A DNA stretch of 10,489 nucleotides, taken from positions 1-10,489 of the forward strand of contig CANQCC010000051.1 in NCBI GenBank assembly GCA_947589635.1. Direction: 5' to 3'. Each line of letters starts with the position of its first letter. Position 1 is the first letter of the stretch. The notes beneath the pieces are model-generated. The model saw only the letters and a list, made by a program, of their open reading frames with translations. It made no database searches and was not told the origin of the DNA. This DNA comes from an uncultured Clostridia bacterium (GTDB taxonomy: Bacteria; Bacillota; Clostridia; Christensenellales; CAG-917). Of the stretch, positions 1-7,605 are shown piece by piece. The translations under genes and the position numbers were made by a program.

Positions 1-1
1 C

Positions 2-205
2 CTTATCGCCGTGTTGACAAAACCCTTCTATCTGAAAAGCGAGAGAGACCTTGCGCGCTCTGCGCTTGAAAAAGAGGCGGAAACACTTCTCGGCGCGGAC
101 GTCGCCGTAGTTTTCGATCTGACCATCTTCAGAGCCATGGCCGACAACTTGCCTGACGGCGAAAAACGCGCGCTGTATGACGAAGCGCTTGACATCATAT
201 CATAA
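2..205 (+). CDS. 3' end of an unidentified gene (5' truncated by window edge)
   Basis: An open frame enters from the left edge and ends at TAA (203-205), giving the last 67 residues, from LIAVLTKPFYLK to DEALDIIS. A GTG at position 11 lies inside this frame, but the frame is already open before it, so I read this as the C-terminal part of a longer protein, not a small gene. The segment is charged and probably helical, with no membrane stretch and no motif that I can assign. The order 'strand, basic helix, LLGADVAVVFDLT' loosely recalls the C-terminal domain of DNA polymerase III gamma/tau (DnaX), but this is a weak resemblance and should not be used as a name. The stop codon abuts a strong terminator, so this is the last gene of its transcript. 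It converges on the giant LRR gene. Confidence 0.7.
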   Translation, partial: LIAVLTKPFYLKSERDLARSALEKEAETLLGADVAVVFDLTIFRAMADNLPDGEKRALYDEALDIIS

Positions 206-233
206 AAAACAGACGCCTGAGCGTCTGTTTTTT
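204..233. terminator. Bidirectional Rho-independent terminator between convergent genes
   Basis: A perfect hairpin has arms ACAGACGC (209-216) and GCGTCTGT (221-228) with loop CTGA. It is flanked by A5 on the left and T5 on the right, so both strands read as GC-rich stem plus U-tract. It starts within the stop codon of the plus-strand gene and lies 17 nt past the stop of the minus-strand LRR gene, so it can end both transcripts. Confidence 0.92.
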
Positions 234-249
234 GATCCCGCTTTTTATT

Positions 250-3200
250 TCAGCATTCAATTTGATCTTGTTTGACCCACAAGTCAAGCCTGTCGCTTGC
301 GATCAATATAGGCAACTCGCTCGTCATGGCAGATATATCGCTTGCCGCTTCGGGCCCCGTGGAGCCGTAATGCATTTGATAGTCGCACATCCCGTCCCAA
401 TATCCACCTTTCCAGATCAGTTCCCACTGCATTTCATCACCCGAATAATATATGTCTTTCAAGTTTTCGCAATAGTCGAATGCTTCCGTGTCTATGCGTT
501 GCATGCCTTTGCCTATCGTCACAGTATGCAAGCTTGTGCAACCGTAGAATGCTTTATAGCCAATACTCTGCACGCTGTCGGGTATTTTTATCTCACTCAA
601 GCCTTCGCAGCCATAGAATGCCTCATCGCCTATGCTTGTAACACTGCCCGGAATTTCTATCTCGCTCAAGCCTGTGCAACTGGCGAATGCCCCCTCTCCT
701 ATGATTGTCACACCGGCGGGGATAATCACTGTCTTCAGGTCTTCGCAACCCTCGAATGCCCCATCGCCTATGCTTGTCACACTGCCCGGAATTTCTATCA
801 CACTCAAGCTTGTACAACCATAGAATGCCCCGGCTCCTATGCTTGTCACACCATCGGGTATTTTAATCTCACTCAAGTTCCAACAACCGGCGAATGCCCC
901 ATCGCCTATACTTGTCACACTACCAGGTATATCTATCTCACTCAAGTCTGCGCAACCCTCGAATGCTCCCTCTCCTATGATTGTCACACCGTACGGAATA
1001 GTAATTGATGTTATGCCTCTAAGTCTACAAAATACATAACTACCTATTTTTGTTATGTCTTTCGGTATACTAAGGTCGGTAAGATCTATCCCCACTCCAT
1101 TGCATGTGAATACTACAGTATTTTTGGCAAAAACCAAAGGATTGGCAGTACTATTGCCAAAATCCATCTCACACCATTGTTTGAAAGTTCCGGAATAATT
1201 GACTGCTTCTATATTTGTGCAATACCAGAATGCATTCGCTCCTATTCTTGTCACACTGGCGGGAATAGTAACTGTCTTCAGGTTTATGCAAGATTCGAAT
1301 GCACCATCCCCTATACTGGTCACACCGTCAGGAATAGTAACTGATGTTATGTCTGTAAGCCCACTAAATACATAACTACCTATTTTTGTTATGTCTTCCG
1401 GTATACTAAGGTCGGTAAGAACTATCGCCTCTCCATTGCATGTGAATTTTACATCATTTTCGTGAACACGCAAAGGATTGGCATTGTTTTTACCAAAATC
1501 TATCTCACACCATTGTTCAAAAGTTCCGGAATAATTGACTTCGGTTATAGAGCTGCAGCCAACAAATGCATCCTCGCCTATGCTTGTCACGCTAGCGGGG
1601 ATAATCACTGTCTTCAGACCTGTGCAATCGGAAAATGCGTAAGCGCCTATGCTTGTCACGCCGTATGGAATAGTAACTGATGTTATGTCTGTAAGCCCAC
1701 TAAATACATAACTACCTATTTTTGTTATGTCTTCCGGTATACTAAGGTCGGTAAGATCTATCACCTCTCCATTACATGTGAATTTTACATCATTTTCGGG
1801 AACACGCAAAGGATTGGCATTGTTATTACCAAAATCTATCTCACACCATTGTTCAAAAGTTCCGGAATAATTGACTTCGGTTATTTGGTAGCAATAATCA
1901 AATGCCCACTCACCTATGTTTGTCACGCTAGCGGGGATAATCACTGTCTTCAGACCTTTGCAACCGGAGAATGCATAACCGCCTATGCTTGTCACACTGC
2001 CAGGAATTTCTATCTCGCTCAAGGCTGTGCAACCCTCGAATGCACGATCTCCTATGCTTGTCACATTTTCACCTATCGTCACCGTCTGCAAGCTTGCGCA
2101 CCCGGAGAATGCACCCTCGTTTATGCTTGCCACTCCTTCACCTATCGTCACCGTCTGCAAGCTTGCGCACCCGGAGAATGCACCCTCGTTTATGCTTGCC
2201 ACACTGCCCGGTATTTCTATCTCGCTCAAGGCGGCGCAACCAGAAAATGCACTATAGCCTATGCTTGTAACACTGTTAGGAATGATTATCTCGCTTAATT
2301 TTTCACAATAGCAGAATGCAGCCTCGCCTATGCTTTGCAAACCTTTGCATAGCGTTACCGTCTGCAAGTTTGTGCAACCTTCAAATGCACAATCGCCTAT
2401 GCTTTGCACACTGCCCGGTATTTCTATTTCGCTCAAGGCTGTGCAATAGAGGAATGCGAAATTCGGAATTGATTGCACATTATCAGCAATATTCACTGTT
2501 GCAAGTTGTTTACAATCTTTGAAAATCGGATTTCCGAAGTTTCCGGCGATTGTGCAGTTTATTGCATTCCAATTTACCGTCGTCAAACTCGTGCAATTTC
2601 CGAACGCAAGCTGGCCTATACCGATCACTCCTTCGCCTATCGTCACCGTCTGCAAGACTGGGCAACCCCAGAATGCATCATACTGTATATATCCACACGT
2701 GATCGTGACGGTATTGAGGCTGTCTGTGCGTATACTGGAAATAGCTAACGCAGGCATTGTTGCCGTAGTAATGTTTGTGCAACCCTCGAATGCACGATCT
2801 CCTATGCTTGTCACATTTTCACCTATCGTCACCGTCTGCAAGTATTCGCAACCGTTGAATGCATTATCCGGTATATCTCCGCTTGTGATCGTGACGGCTT
2901 TGAGGTTGTATCTGGGTATGTTGAGAATAACTGCAGCAGGCAGAGTCGCCTCTAAAATGTTTTCACAGCCATCGAATGCATGTTCCGGAATCGATTGCAC
3001 ATTATCACCAATATTCAATGTTGTAAGTTGTTCACAACCATAGAAAATCGGTTCGTCGGCGCTTCCGGCGGTGGTGCAGTTAATTGCATTCCAATTGACC
3101 GTCGTCAAATTTGTGCAATATGCGAACGCAAACTCTCCTATGCTTTGCACACCTTCGCCTATCGTCACCGTCTGCAAGGCCGGGCATTCATAGAATGTGT

Positions 3201-6200
3201 AGGCGGGAATTGTTTGCACATTATCTCCTATATAGACCGTAGTGAGCGTCGTACAACCAACAAAAATTGAACTGTACTGAGACCCCGCTTCTGTGCAATT
3301 TGTTGCATTCCAATTGACCGTCGTCAAGCTTGTACAATCACAGAACGCATGCTCGCCTATGCTTAGAACACCTCTGCTTATCGTCACCGTCTGCAAGCTT
3401 GCGCATTCATAGAATGTGTAGGCGGGAATTGTTTGCACATTATCTGCTATATAGACCGTAGTGAGCTTCTTACAACCAACAAAAATTGAACCGTGCTGAG
3501 ACCCCGCTTCTGTGCAATTTGTTGCATTCCAATTGACCGTCGTCAAGCTCGAGCAATATGCGAACGCATACTCTCCTATGCTTTGCACGCCTTCGCCTAT
3601 AGTCACAGTCTTCAATTCTGTGCATCTATAGAATGCCCTGCCACCAATACTTTGCACACTTTCAGGCATTGTCACGGAGTTTATAGCTGTATAATTGTAG
3701 AAGACATAGTCTCCTATCTCTGTAGTGCCGTCAGGTATATTTAATTCTCCTGTTACTTCCTTCTCTTCATCATTCTCTTTTAAATACAATTTTGCATTAC
3801 CATCGGCACAATACACTGGATTGGCAGAGTCATTTCCAAACTCTATCTCACACCAACTCTTGAGTGAATGTACTACGACTTTGGTTAAGCTTGTACAACC
3901 CTCGAATGCACTCGAGCCTATATTTGTCACGCCACTACCTATCGTCACAGTAGTCAAGGTAGTGCAACTGTGGAATGCTTCATACGGGATTTCTCCACTC
4001 GTTATCGTAACGGTAGTGAGTTCGGATTTGTATATATTATTAATGTATTTAGCAGGAAGAGTTGCCGCCGTAATGCCTCTGCAATTATCGAATGCGTTCT
4101 CGCTTATGCTTGTCACTCCTTCGCCTATCGTCAACGTCTGCAAGCCTTCGCAATCTTGGAATGCATACTCCGGTATATCTCCACACGTGATCGTGACGTT
4201 AATGAGTTTGTCTCTGGGTATGCAGGAAATTGCCAACGCAGGCATTGTTGCCGTCGTAATGTTTGTACAACCGTTGAATGCACCCTCGCCTATGCTTTGC
4301 ACGTTTTCGCCTATCGTCAACGTTTGCAAGTTTGTGCAACCGGCGAATGTCTCATCGTCTATGCTTGTCACACCTTTGCCTATCGTCACTGTTTGCAAGC
4401 CTGTGCACTCATAGAATGCATGATAGATTATGCTTCCCACGCTGTCGGGAATTGTTATCTCTCTTAATCCCGCGCAACTTTGGAATGCACCCACGGTTAT
4501 GCTTGTGCAGCCATCGAGAATTGTGACAGCGCCCTCTATCGCCGGCGGAACAATATAAATCGAATGATCTTCTTTTTTATACACCACGCCATCTTTGCTT
4601 TGATAAACAGAGTTTCCTTCTGCAACACTAAACGCTTTTAAACTGTTGCAACCGACGAATGTACTATTGCCCATGCTTGCAACTTTTTCGCCGATCGTCA
4701 CCGTCTGCAACCCTGTACAACCGGCGAATGCCTCATCGCCTATGCTTTCAACGCTGTCCGGTATCGTCACAGACGTTATACCTGTAAGTCCATAAAAGGC
4801 ATACCTTGGTATCTTTGTTATATCAACCGATATATTTATTTCTCCGGTTACTTCCTTTTCTCCACCATCCTCTTTTACATACAATTTTGCCTTACCGCTA
4901 TACCATTGGTTAGGGGCACACAAAGGATTGGCTCTGTCATCTCCATACGCAATATTGCACAAATTCTCGAGCGAAGATGCTATAACTTTGGTTATGCTTG
5001 TACACTCTGCGAATGCACTCGAGCCTATACTTGTCACGCCACTGCCTATTGTCACGGTTTGCAAGCCCGCGCATGTTGAGAACGCATGATGGCCAATGCT
5101 CTTAACGCTGTCTGGAATGGTTATCTCTGTTAAGCCCGCGCAACCATAGAATGCATAATTGCCTATGCTTTGCACGCCGTTGCCTATGGTAACAGTCTGC
5201 AACTCTTTGCGCTCGTTGAATACATCATCGCCTATGCTTGTCACGAAGTCGGGGATCGTTATTTGGCTGACCTCGCTATTTTTGACGCCCGTGATCTTGC
5301 ATGTCGACAAGTCGGATGTAAACTCAAAGTCGGTCATTTCTGACATGACCTGATAGGTAGCTGTGAGAGTTTGCGCCAAACCCATAGCGAATGTATAGGT
5401 TTCGTCTTGGCAGACGTTTTCTTCCGCTTCGTTGTACCAACCCAAAAACTCATAGCCCAAATACGTCGTCGCCGTGACTGTGACCTCGTTGCCGTAAGTG
5501 AAAGTGCCGCCGTCTGTTGCTTCGCCCGCGTAAGGAATGTTCTTCTCTACGGTAAGCATGTACGCGTTTGCGCTCCAATGCGCCGTAACGGTTTTGCCCT
5601 CCGTATAAGTCCAGTTTTTGTCTGAAACGGGGACTCCCTTTTCGTCCGTAAGCTGTGTTTCGTCCAAATACCAACCGAGGAAAGTATGCCCCTCGCGAGT
5701 CGGGATAGGCAATTTGTATGGTTGATCGTATGTGACGGACGCTTCGCTCTCGTCCAAATCGCCGCCGTTTTTATTGAATGTAACCGTGTAGTTGTTCGCA
5801 TTGAATACGGCTGTTATCGTCACGACGTAGCCTTCCGTGCAATGGACGCCGTTTTCCACCTTGTAGGGGAACTCGATTTGCGCGCCGTTCAACGTCCAAT
5901 GTTCAAACGTATAGCCCGTTTTGGTCGTATCGGCGGGCGATGTGATATCCGCGTCCTCTTCTACGCTTTGTTGTTCGACCGCGCTGCCGCTCGTCTCAAA
6001 ATTCACGGTATAGACAGGACGGCGACGGATCGTGACGGTAAACAGCCTCTCGTCGCCCTCACGCTCCGCAAGAATGTAGAAGGTGTTGTCGCCGATGTTC
6101 AACGGCGCCGCCTCGAGGGATATTGCGGTCTCATGGGCCGCGTCCGTATAGACGGCGTATGTTGTGTCGCTCCTTGCCGTCACCTCATCACGGAATGAGA

Positions 6201-7035
6201 ATGAGGTCGTTGCGTTTGAGACTTTGCCGTAATATGTATCTCCTTCGCCCTCTTGAAGAGTCCCGAAAATAAGCATATCCTTTATTCTGCCGCAGTTTTC
6301 GCATGTGCCGTTTTCGCCGTAAGCATGATTTTTTAAGGAGATATTTTCTTCAAACGTCGTTTCATATGATTGCCCATAAACTTCGACGGAGGCAGTGTAT
6401 GTCTTTGTGCCCGCCTGCGTGCAAGTGGAATCGACGATTTGAATGTCGATCTCGTCGTCGACCACGTCCAGAGTGTGCTGCGAATAGTCTGCGCATACAA
6501 AGTGAGCCGTCGCTTTGGTGTGTTGCGCGTCCCACGTCCAAGTCGGCGTAGAATAGTTATGATGATCGAGCTTGCCTATACTTTGAGTATGCGTATCGGC
6601 GTAAGTTTTGTCGTCATATTCGATCGTAACCGTGTACCTTATTTCTCCGTCCGCATCGCAAGTAGCTTCCGTCCTGTCCGTAACCACCGTTCCGCTGCAC
6701 TGATATACATGCGTATCGTCGCGCCGACAAGTGAGGACGACCTGCGCGGTCTCGTTGTCGGCGGACGTCCACGTCATCTCGTAATCGTGCCCGAGCGCGG
6801 TGACAACCGTTTGAGACTCCTCGATCTCCTTCTTCTCGCTGTCAAAGAACTTGCCGCATGTACAAGTATAGTACAAAACGTTGCCGCTCTCGGTGCAAGT
6901 CGGGTCGTCGGCTTCTACCAACGTGTATGAATGTTCATGAGCTTGTTGCGCGCTATTTTTGTCGCCACAGGCGCAAAGCACGCATGTCAAACATATCAAA
7001 CATATTGCCGTAAGCACAATTACGCTTTTCTTCAT
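250..7035 (-). CDS. Giant BspA-like leucine-rich-repeat surface lipoprotein with InlB B-repeats
   Basis: A single 2261-residue frame. Residues 1-22 are a lipoprotein signal peptide (MKKS, hydrophobic core, lipobox L20-C21-A22-C23), so the mature protein should be lipid-anchored at C23 on the outer face of the membrane. Residues 33-250 hold His/Cys-containing modules. Residues about 255-338 look like a cadherin-like beta sandwich. Three InlB B-repeat (Listeria-Bacteroides) units follow at about 342-412, 416-488 and 492-562, with the GYTFEHW / HTFLGWY / YEFLGWY signature. From about 568 to 2225 I count 51 LRR_5 (BspA/TpLRR) units of mostly 23 residues, consensus SIGxxAFxGCxxLxxVTIPxSV, interrupted by longer island units. 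The end (YYSGDEMQW...MHYG) is the usual closing LRR_5 module. No LPXTG or SLH anchor is seen. The start is fixed by the signal peptide and an SD, GAGGTG (7041-7046), 5 nt upstream. Family members are surface adhesins, often binding host proteins or other bacteria; that role here is inferred. Confidence 0.93.
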   Translation of the reverse strand: MKKSVIVLTAICLICLTCVLCACGDKNSAQQAHEHSYTLVEADDPTCTESGNVLYYTCTCGKFFDSEKKEIEESQTVVTALGHDYEMTWTSADNETAQVVLTCRRDDTHVYQCSGTVVTDRTEATCDADGEIRYTVTIEYDDKTYADTHTQSIGKLDHHNYSTPTWTWDAQHTKATAHFVCADYSQHTLDVVDDEIDIQIVDSTCTQAGTKTYTASVEVYGQSYETTFEENISLKNHAYGENGTCENCGRIKDMLIFGTLQEGEGDTYYGKVSNATTSFSFRDEVTARSDTTYAVYTDAAHETAISLEAAPLNIGDNTFYILAEREGDERLFTVTIRRRPVYTVNFETSGSAVEQQSVEEDADITSPADTTKTGYTFEHWTLNGAQIEFPYKVENGVHCTEGYVVTITAVFNANNYTVTFNKNGGDLDESEASVTYDQPYKLPIPTREGHTFLGWYLDETQLTDEKGVPVSDKNWTYTEGKTVTAHWSANAYMLTVEKNIPYAGEATDGGTFTYGNEVTVTATTYLGYEFLGWYNEAEENVCQDETYTFAMGLAQTLTATYQVMSEMTDFEFTSDLSTCKITGVKNSEVSQITIPDFVTSIGDDVFNERKELQTVTIGNGVQSIGNYAFYGCAGLTEITIPDSVKSIGHHAFSTCAGLQTVTIGSGVTSIGSSAFAECTSITKVIASSLENLCNIAYGDDRANPLCAPNQWYSGKAKLYVKEDGGEKEVTGEINISVDITKIPRYAFYGLTGITSVTIPDSVESIGDEAFAGCTGLQTVTIGEKVASMGNSTFVGCNSLKAFSVAEGNSVYQSKDGVVYKKEDHSIYIVPPAIEGAVTILDGCTSITVGAFQSCAGLREITIPDSVGSIIYHAFYECTGLQTVTIGKGVTSIDDETFAGCTNLQTLTIGENVQSIGEGAFNGCTNITTATMPALAISCIPRDKLINVTITCGDIPEYAFQDCEGLQTLTIGEGVTSISENAFDNCRGITAATLPAKYINNIYKSELTTVTITSGEIPYEAFHSCTTLTTVTIGSGVTNIGSSAFEGCTSLTKVVVHSLKSWCEIEFGNDSANPVYCADGNAKLYLKENDEEKEVTGELNIPDGTTEIGDYVFYNYTAINSVTMPESVQSIGGRAFYRCTELKTVTIGEGVQSIGEYAFAYCSSLTTVNWNATNCTEAGSQHGSIFVGCKKLTTVYIADNVQTIPAYTFYECASLQTVTISRGVLSIGEHAFCDCTSLTTVNWNATNCTEAGSQYSSIFVGCTTLTTVYIGDNVQTIPAYTFYECPALQTVTIGEGVQSIGEFAFAYCTNLTTVNWNAINCTTAGSADEPIFYGCEQLTTLNIGDNVQSIPEHAFDGCENILEATLPAAVILNIPRYNLKAVTITSGDIPDNAFNGCEYLQTVTIGENVTSIGDRAFEGCTNITTATMPALAISSIRTDSLNTVTITCGYIQYDAFWGCPVLQTVTIGEGVIGIGQLAFGNCTSLTTVNWNAINCTIAGNFGNPIFKDCKQLATVNIADNVQSIPNFAFLYCTALSEIEIPGSVQSIGDCAFEGCTNLQTVTLCKGLQSIGEAAFCYCEKLSEIIIPNSVTSIGYSAFSGCAALSEIEIPGSVASINEGAFSGCASLQTVTIGEGVASINEGAFSGCASLQTVTIGENVTSIGDRAFEGCTALSEIEIPGSVTSIGGYAFSGCKGLKTVIIPASVTNIGEWAFDYCYQITEVNYSGTFEQWCEIDFGNNNANPLRVPENDVKFTCNGEVIDLTDLSIPEDITKIGSYVFSGLTDITSVTIPYGVTSIGAYAFSDCTGLKTVIIPASVTSIGEDAFVGCSSITEVNYSGTFEQWCEIDFGKNNANPLRVHENDVKFTCNGEAIVLTDLSIPEDITKIGSYVFSGLTDITSVTIPDGVTSIGDGAFESCINLKTVTIPASVTRIGANAFWYCTNIEAVNYSGTFKQWCEMDFGNSTANPLVFAKNTVVFTCNGVGIDLTDLSIPKDITKIGSYVFCRLRGITSITIPYGVTIIGEGAFEGCADLSEIDIPGSVTSIGDGAFAGCWNLSEIKIPDGVTSIGAGAFYGCTSLSVIEIPGSVTSIGDGAFEGCEDLKTVIIPAGVTIIGEGAFASCTGLSEIEIPGSVTSIGDEAFYGCEGLSEIKIPDSVQSIGYKAFYGCTSLHTVTIGKGMQRIDTEAFDYCENLKDIYYSGDEMQWELIWKGGYWDGMCDYQMHYGSTGPEAASDISAMTSELPILIASDRLDLWVKQDQIEC
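1009..1980. repeat. Three tandem copies of a 336-bp higher-order repeat inside the LRR gene
   Basis: The phrase TGTTATG(T/C)CT begins at 1009, 1345 and 1681, exactly 336 bp (112 codons) apart. Each copy encodes two normal 23-residue LRR units plus a 66-residue island unit (NYSGTFEQWCEIDFG, then NANPL, then FTCNG, then LSIPEDITKIG). Copies 2 and 3 are identical for 90 nt (1331-1420 versus 1667-1756) and differ at only a few positions over the next ~130 nt. Copy 1 is more diverged. It covers residues about 1685-2009. The third copy fades out near 1980, where another LRR subtype begins. Confidence 0.88.
2026..2842. repeat. Pair of 67-bp exact repeats 750 bp apart in the LRR gene
   Basis: Positions 2026-2092 and 2776-2842 are identical (67 bases, offset 750 bp = 250 codons). 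Both encode the unit TVTIGENVTSIGDRAFEGCT. The sequences diverge immediately outside. An exact match across synonymous sites at this distance suggests gene conversion or a transposed unit within the gene. Confidence 0.85.
2068..2205. repeat. Recent 69-bp tandem duplication of one LRR unit
   Basis: Positions 2068-2133 and 2137-2202 are identical over 66 bases at a 69-bp offset, i.e. one 23-residue LRR unit (VASINEGAFSGCASLQTVTI). Neighbouring units differ at many synonymous sites, so this pair is a young duplication that kept the frame. Confidence 0.9.
3083..3560. repeat. 219-bp higher-order repeat with NWNA island units
   Basis: The phrase TTGCATTCCAATTGACCGTC recurs at about 3084, 3303 and 3522, 219 bp (73 codons) apart. 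Each encodes an island unit TTVNWNA(T/I)NCT followed by a unit ending IPAYTF or IPEHAF. Segments 3185-3336 and 3404-3555 differ at only about eight positions. A fourth, isolated copy of the island (NWNAINCTIAG) lies near 2560, so this unit type has also moved within the gene. Confidence 0.82.
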
Positions 7036-7040
7036 TGTTA

Positions 7041-7046
7041 CACCTC
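7041..7046 (-). promoter_or_regulatory. Shine-Dalgarno site of the LRR lipoprotein gene
   Basis: On the minus strand this reads GAGGTG, 5 nt before the ATG at 7035-7033. It supports the chosen start in front of MKKSVIV. Confidence 0.75.
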
Positions 7047-7202
7047 AAATTTTTATGTGCGATCAACTTTAGCCCGTACTTAGTCCATACTATGGCCGTA
7101 TACGGGAAACATATCAGGCCGATCGCCAAACCGCTTGATTTTTTATCCCTATGAAAGCCGCCCTAAAACGCCTGTTTTTTCAAGGACTGTTTTTAATACC
7201 GC
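7047..7202. other. Intergenic region upstream of the LRR gene with two adjacent palindromes
   Basis: About 155 bp separate the rsfS stop from the SD of the LRR gene. Two small palindromes sit side by side: CCATACTATGG (7085-7095) and CCGTATACGG (7096-7105), about 50-70 bp before the LRR start codon, where an operator or promoter element would lie. I find no convincing -35/-10 pair and no hairpin terminator for rsfS here, although U-rich tracts are present on the plus strand. Confidence 0.45.
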
Positions 7203-7571
7203 TTATTTTGTAGTTTTCGGGGGCTCGGAAGAGAATTTTTCGATATTCCCGCCGTCGGACCACAGTTTCTCAAGGCAATAGAACATCCTCGTCTCGTCGT
7301 TGAAGATGTGCACGATGACTCCGCCGTAGTCAAGCACGCACCACTTGCCCTCGGACATTCCGTCAGTATGGATCGGGCGCACGCCCTCCTTTTCAAGTCT
7401 GTCCACCACAAAATCGGCGAGCGATTTGACCTGCCTTACGCTTTTTGCGGTGCAGATGACAAAATAGTCCGCCATGACGGTGAGATGCTCGACGTACAGC
7501 ACCGTGATGTCGATGGCCTTATGCTCGTCAAGTTCGCGGCAAACGATATCTTTAAGTTCGTTAGGTTGCAT
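7203..7571 (-). CDS. rsfS: Ribosomal silencing factor RsfS
   Basis: A 122-residue protein of the RsfS/DUF143 (Iojap) family, of usual length. RsfS binds ribosomal protein uL14 on the 50S subunit and blocks joining with 30S when nutrients are short. Family features seen: ADYFVICTAKSVRQVKSLADFV (34-55, central strand and helix) and the C-terminal signature GKWCVLDYGGVIVHIF (75-90) followed by R95-MFYCLEKLW (104). Most relatives have Tyr-Asp-Leu-Glu where this one has Tyr-Cys-Leu-Glu, a small deviation. The start at MQPNELK is chosen because a perfect AGGAGG (7577-7582) lies 5 nt upstream; the frame stays open further upstream, but that part overlaps yqeK and does not match the family. It follows nadD-yqeK by 34 nt, so it is very likely the second gene of that operon. 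Confidence 0.95.
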   Translation of the reverse strand: MQPNELKDIVCRELDEHKAIDITVLYVEHLTVMADYFVICTAKSVRQVKSLADFVVDRLEKEGVRPIHTDGMSEGKWCVLDYGGVIVHIFNDETRMFYCLEKLWSDGGNIEKFSSEPPKTTK

Positions 7572-7576
7572 AATTT

Positions 7577-7582
7577 CCTCCT
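7577..7582 (-). promoter_or_regulatory. Shine-Dalgarno site that sets the rsfS start
   Basis: Minus-strand AGGAGG, 5 nt before the ATG at 7571-7569. It decides between the 122-residue RsfS and a longer frame that would begin at 7721 inside nadD-yqeK. Confidence 0.85.
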
Positions 7583-7605
7583 GCAAAGTTTGATTTATGC
7601 CGACT

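Noticed and set aside
232..1008. 258-codon plus-strand open frame rich in Cys
   Set aside because: It is antisense to the LRR gene. Its regular Cys and Ala pattern is the 69-bp LRR codon repeat read backwards, and it starts inside the terminator.
3725..4414. 229-codon plus-strand open frame, and similar ones at 1849-2298 and 2519-3043
   Set aside because: They are also shadows of the LRR repeats on the other strand. They have no SD, and the minus-strand frame has a signal peptide and known domains throughout.
250..5300. Regular repeats about 69 bp apart that could suggest a CRISPR array
   Set aside because: The period equals 23 codons, the repeats are degenerate and keep the reading frame, and they translate to LRR_5 units.
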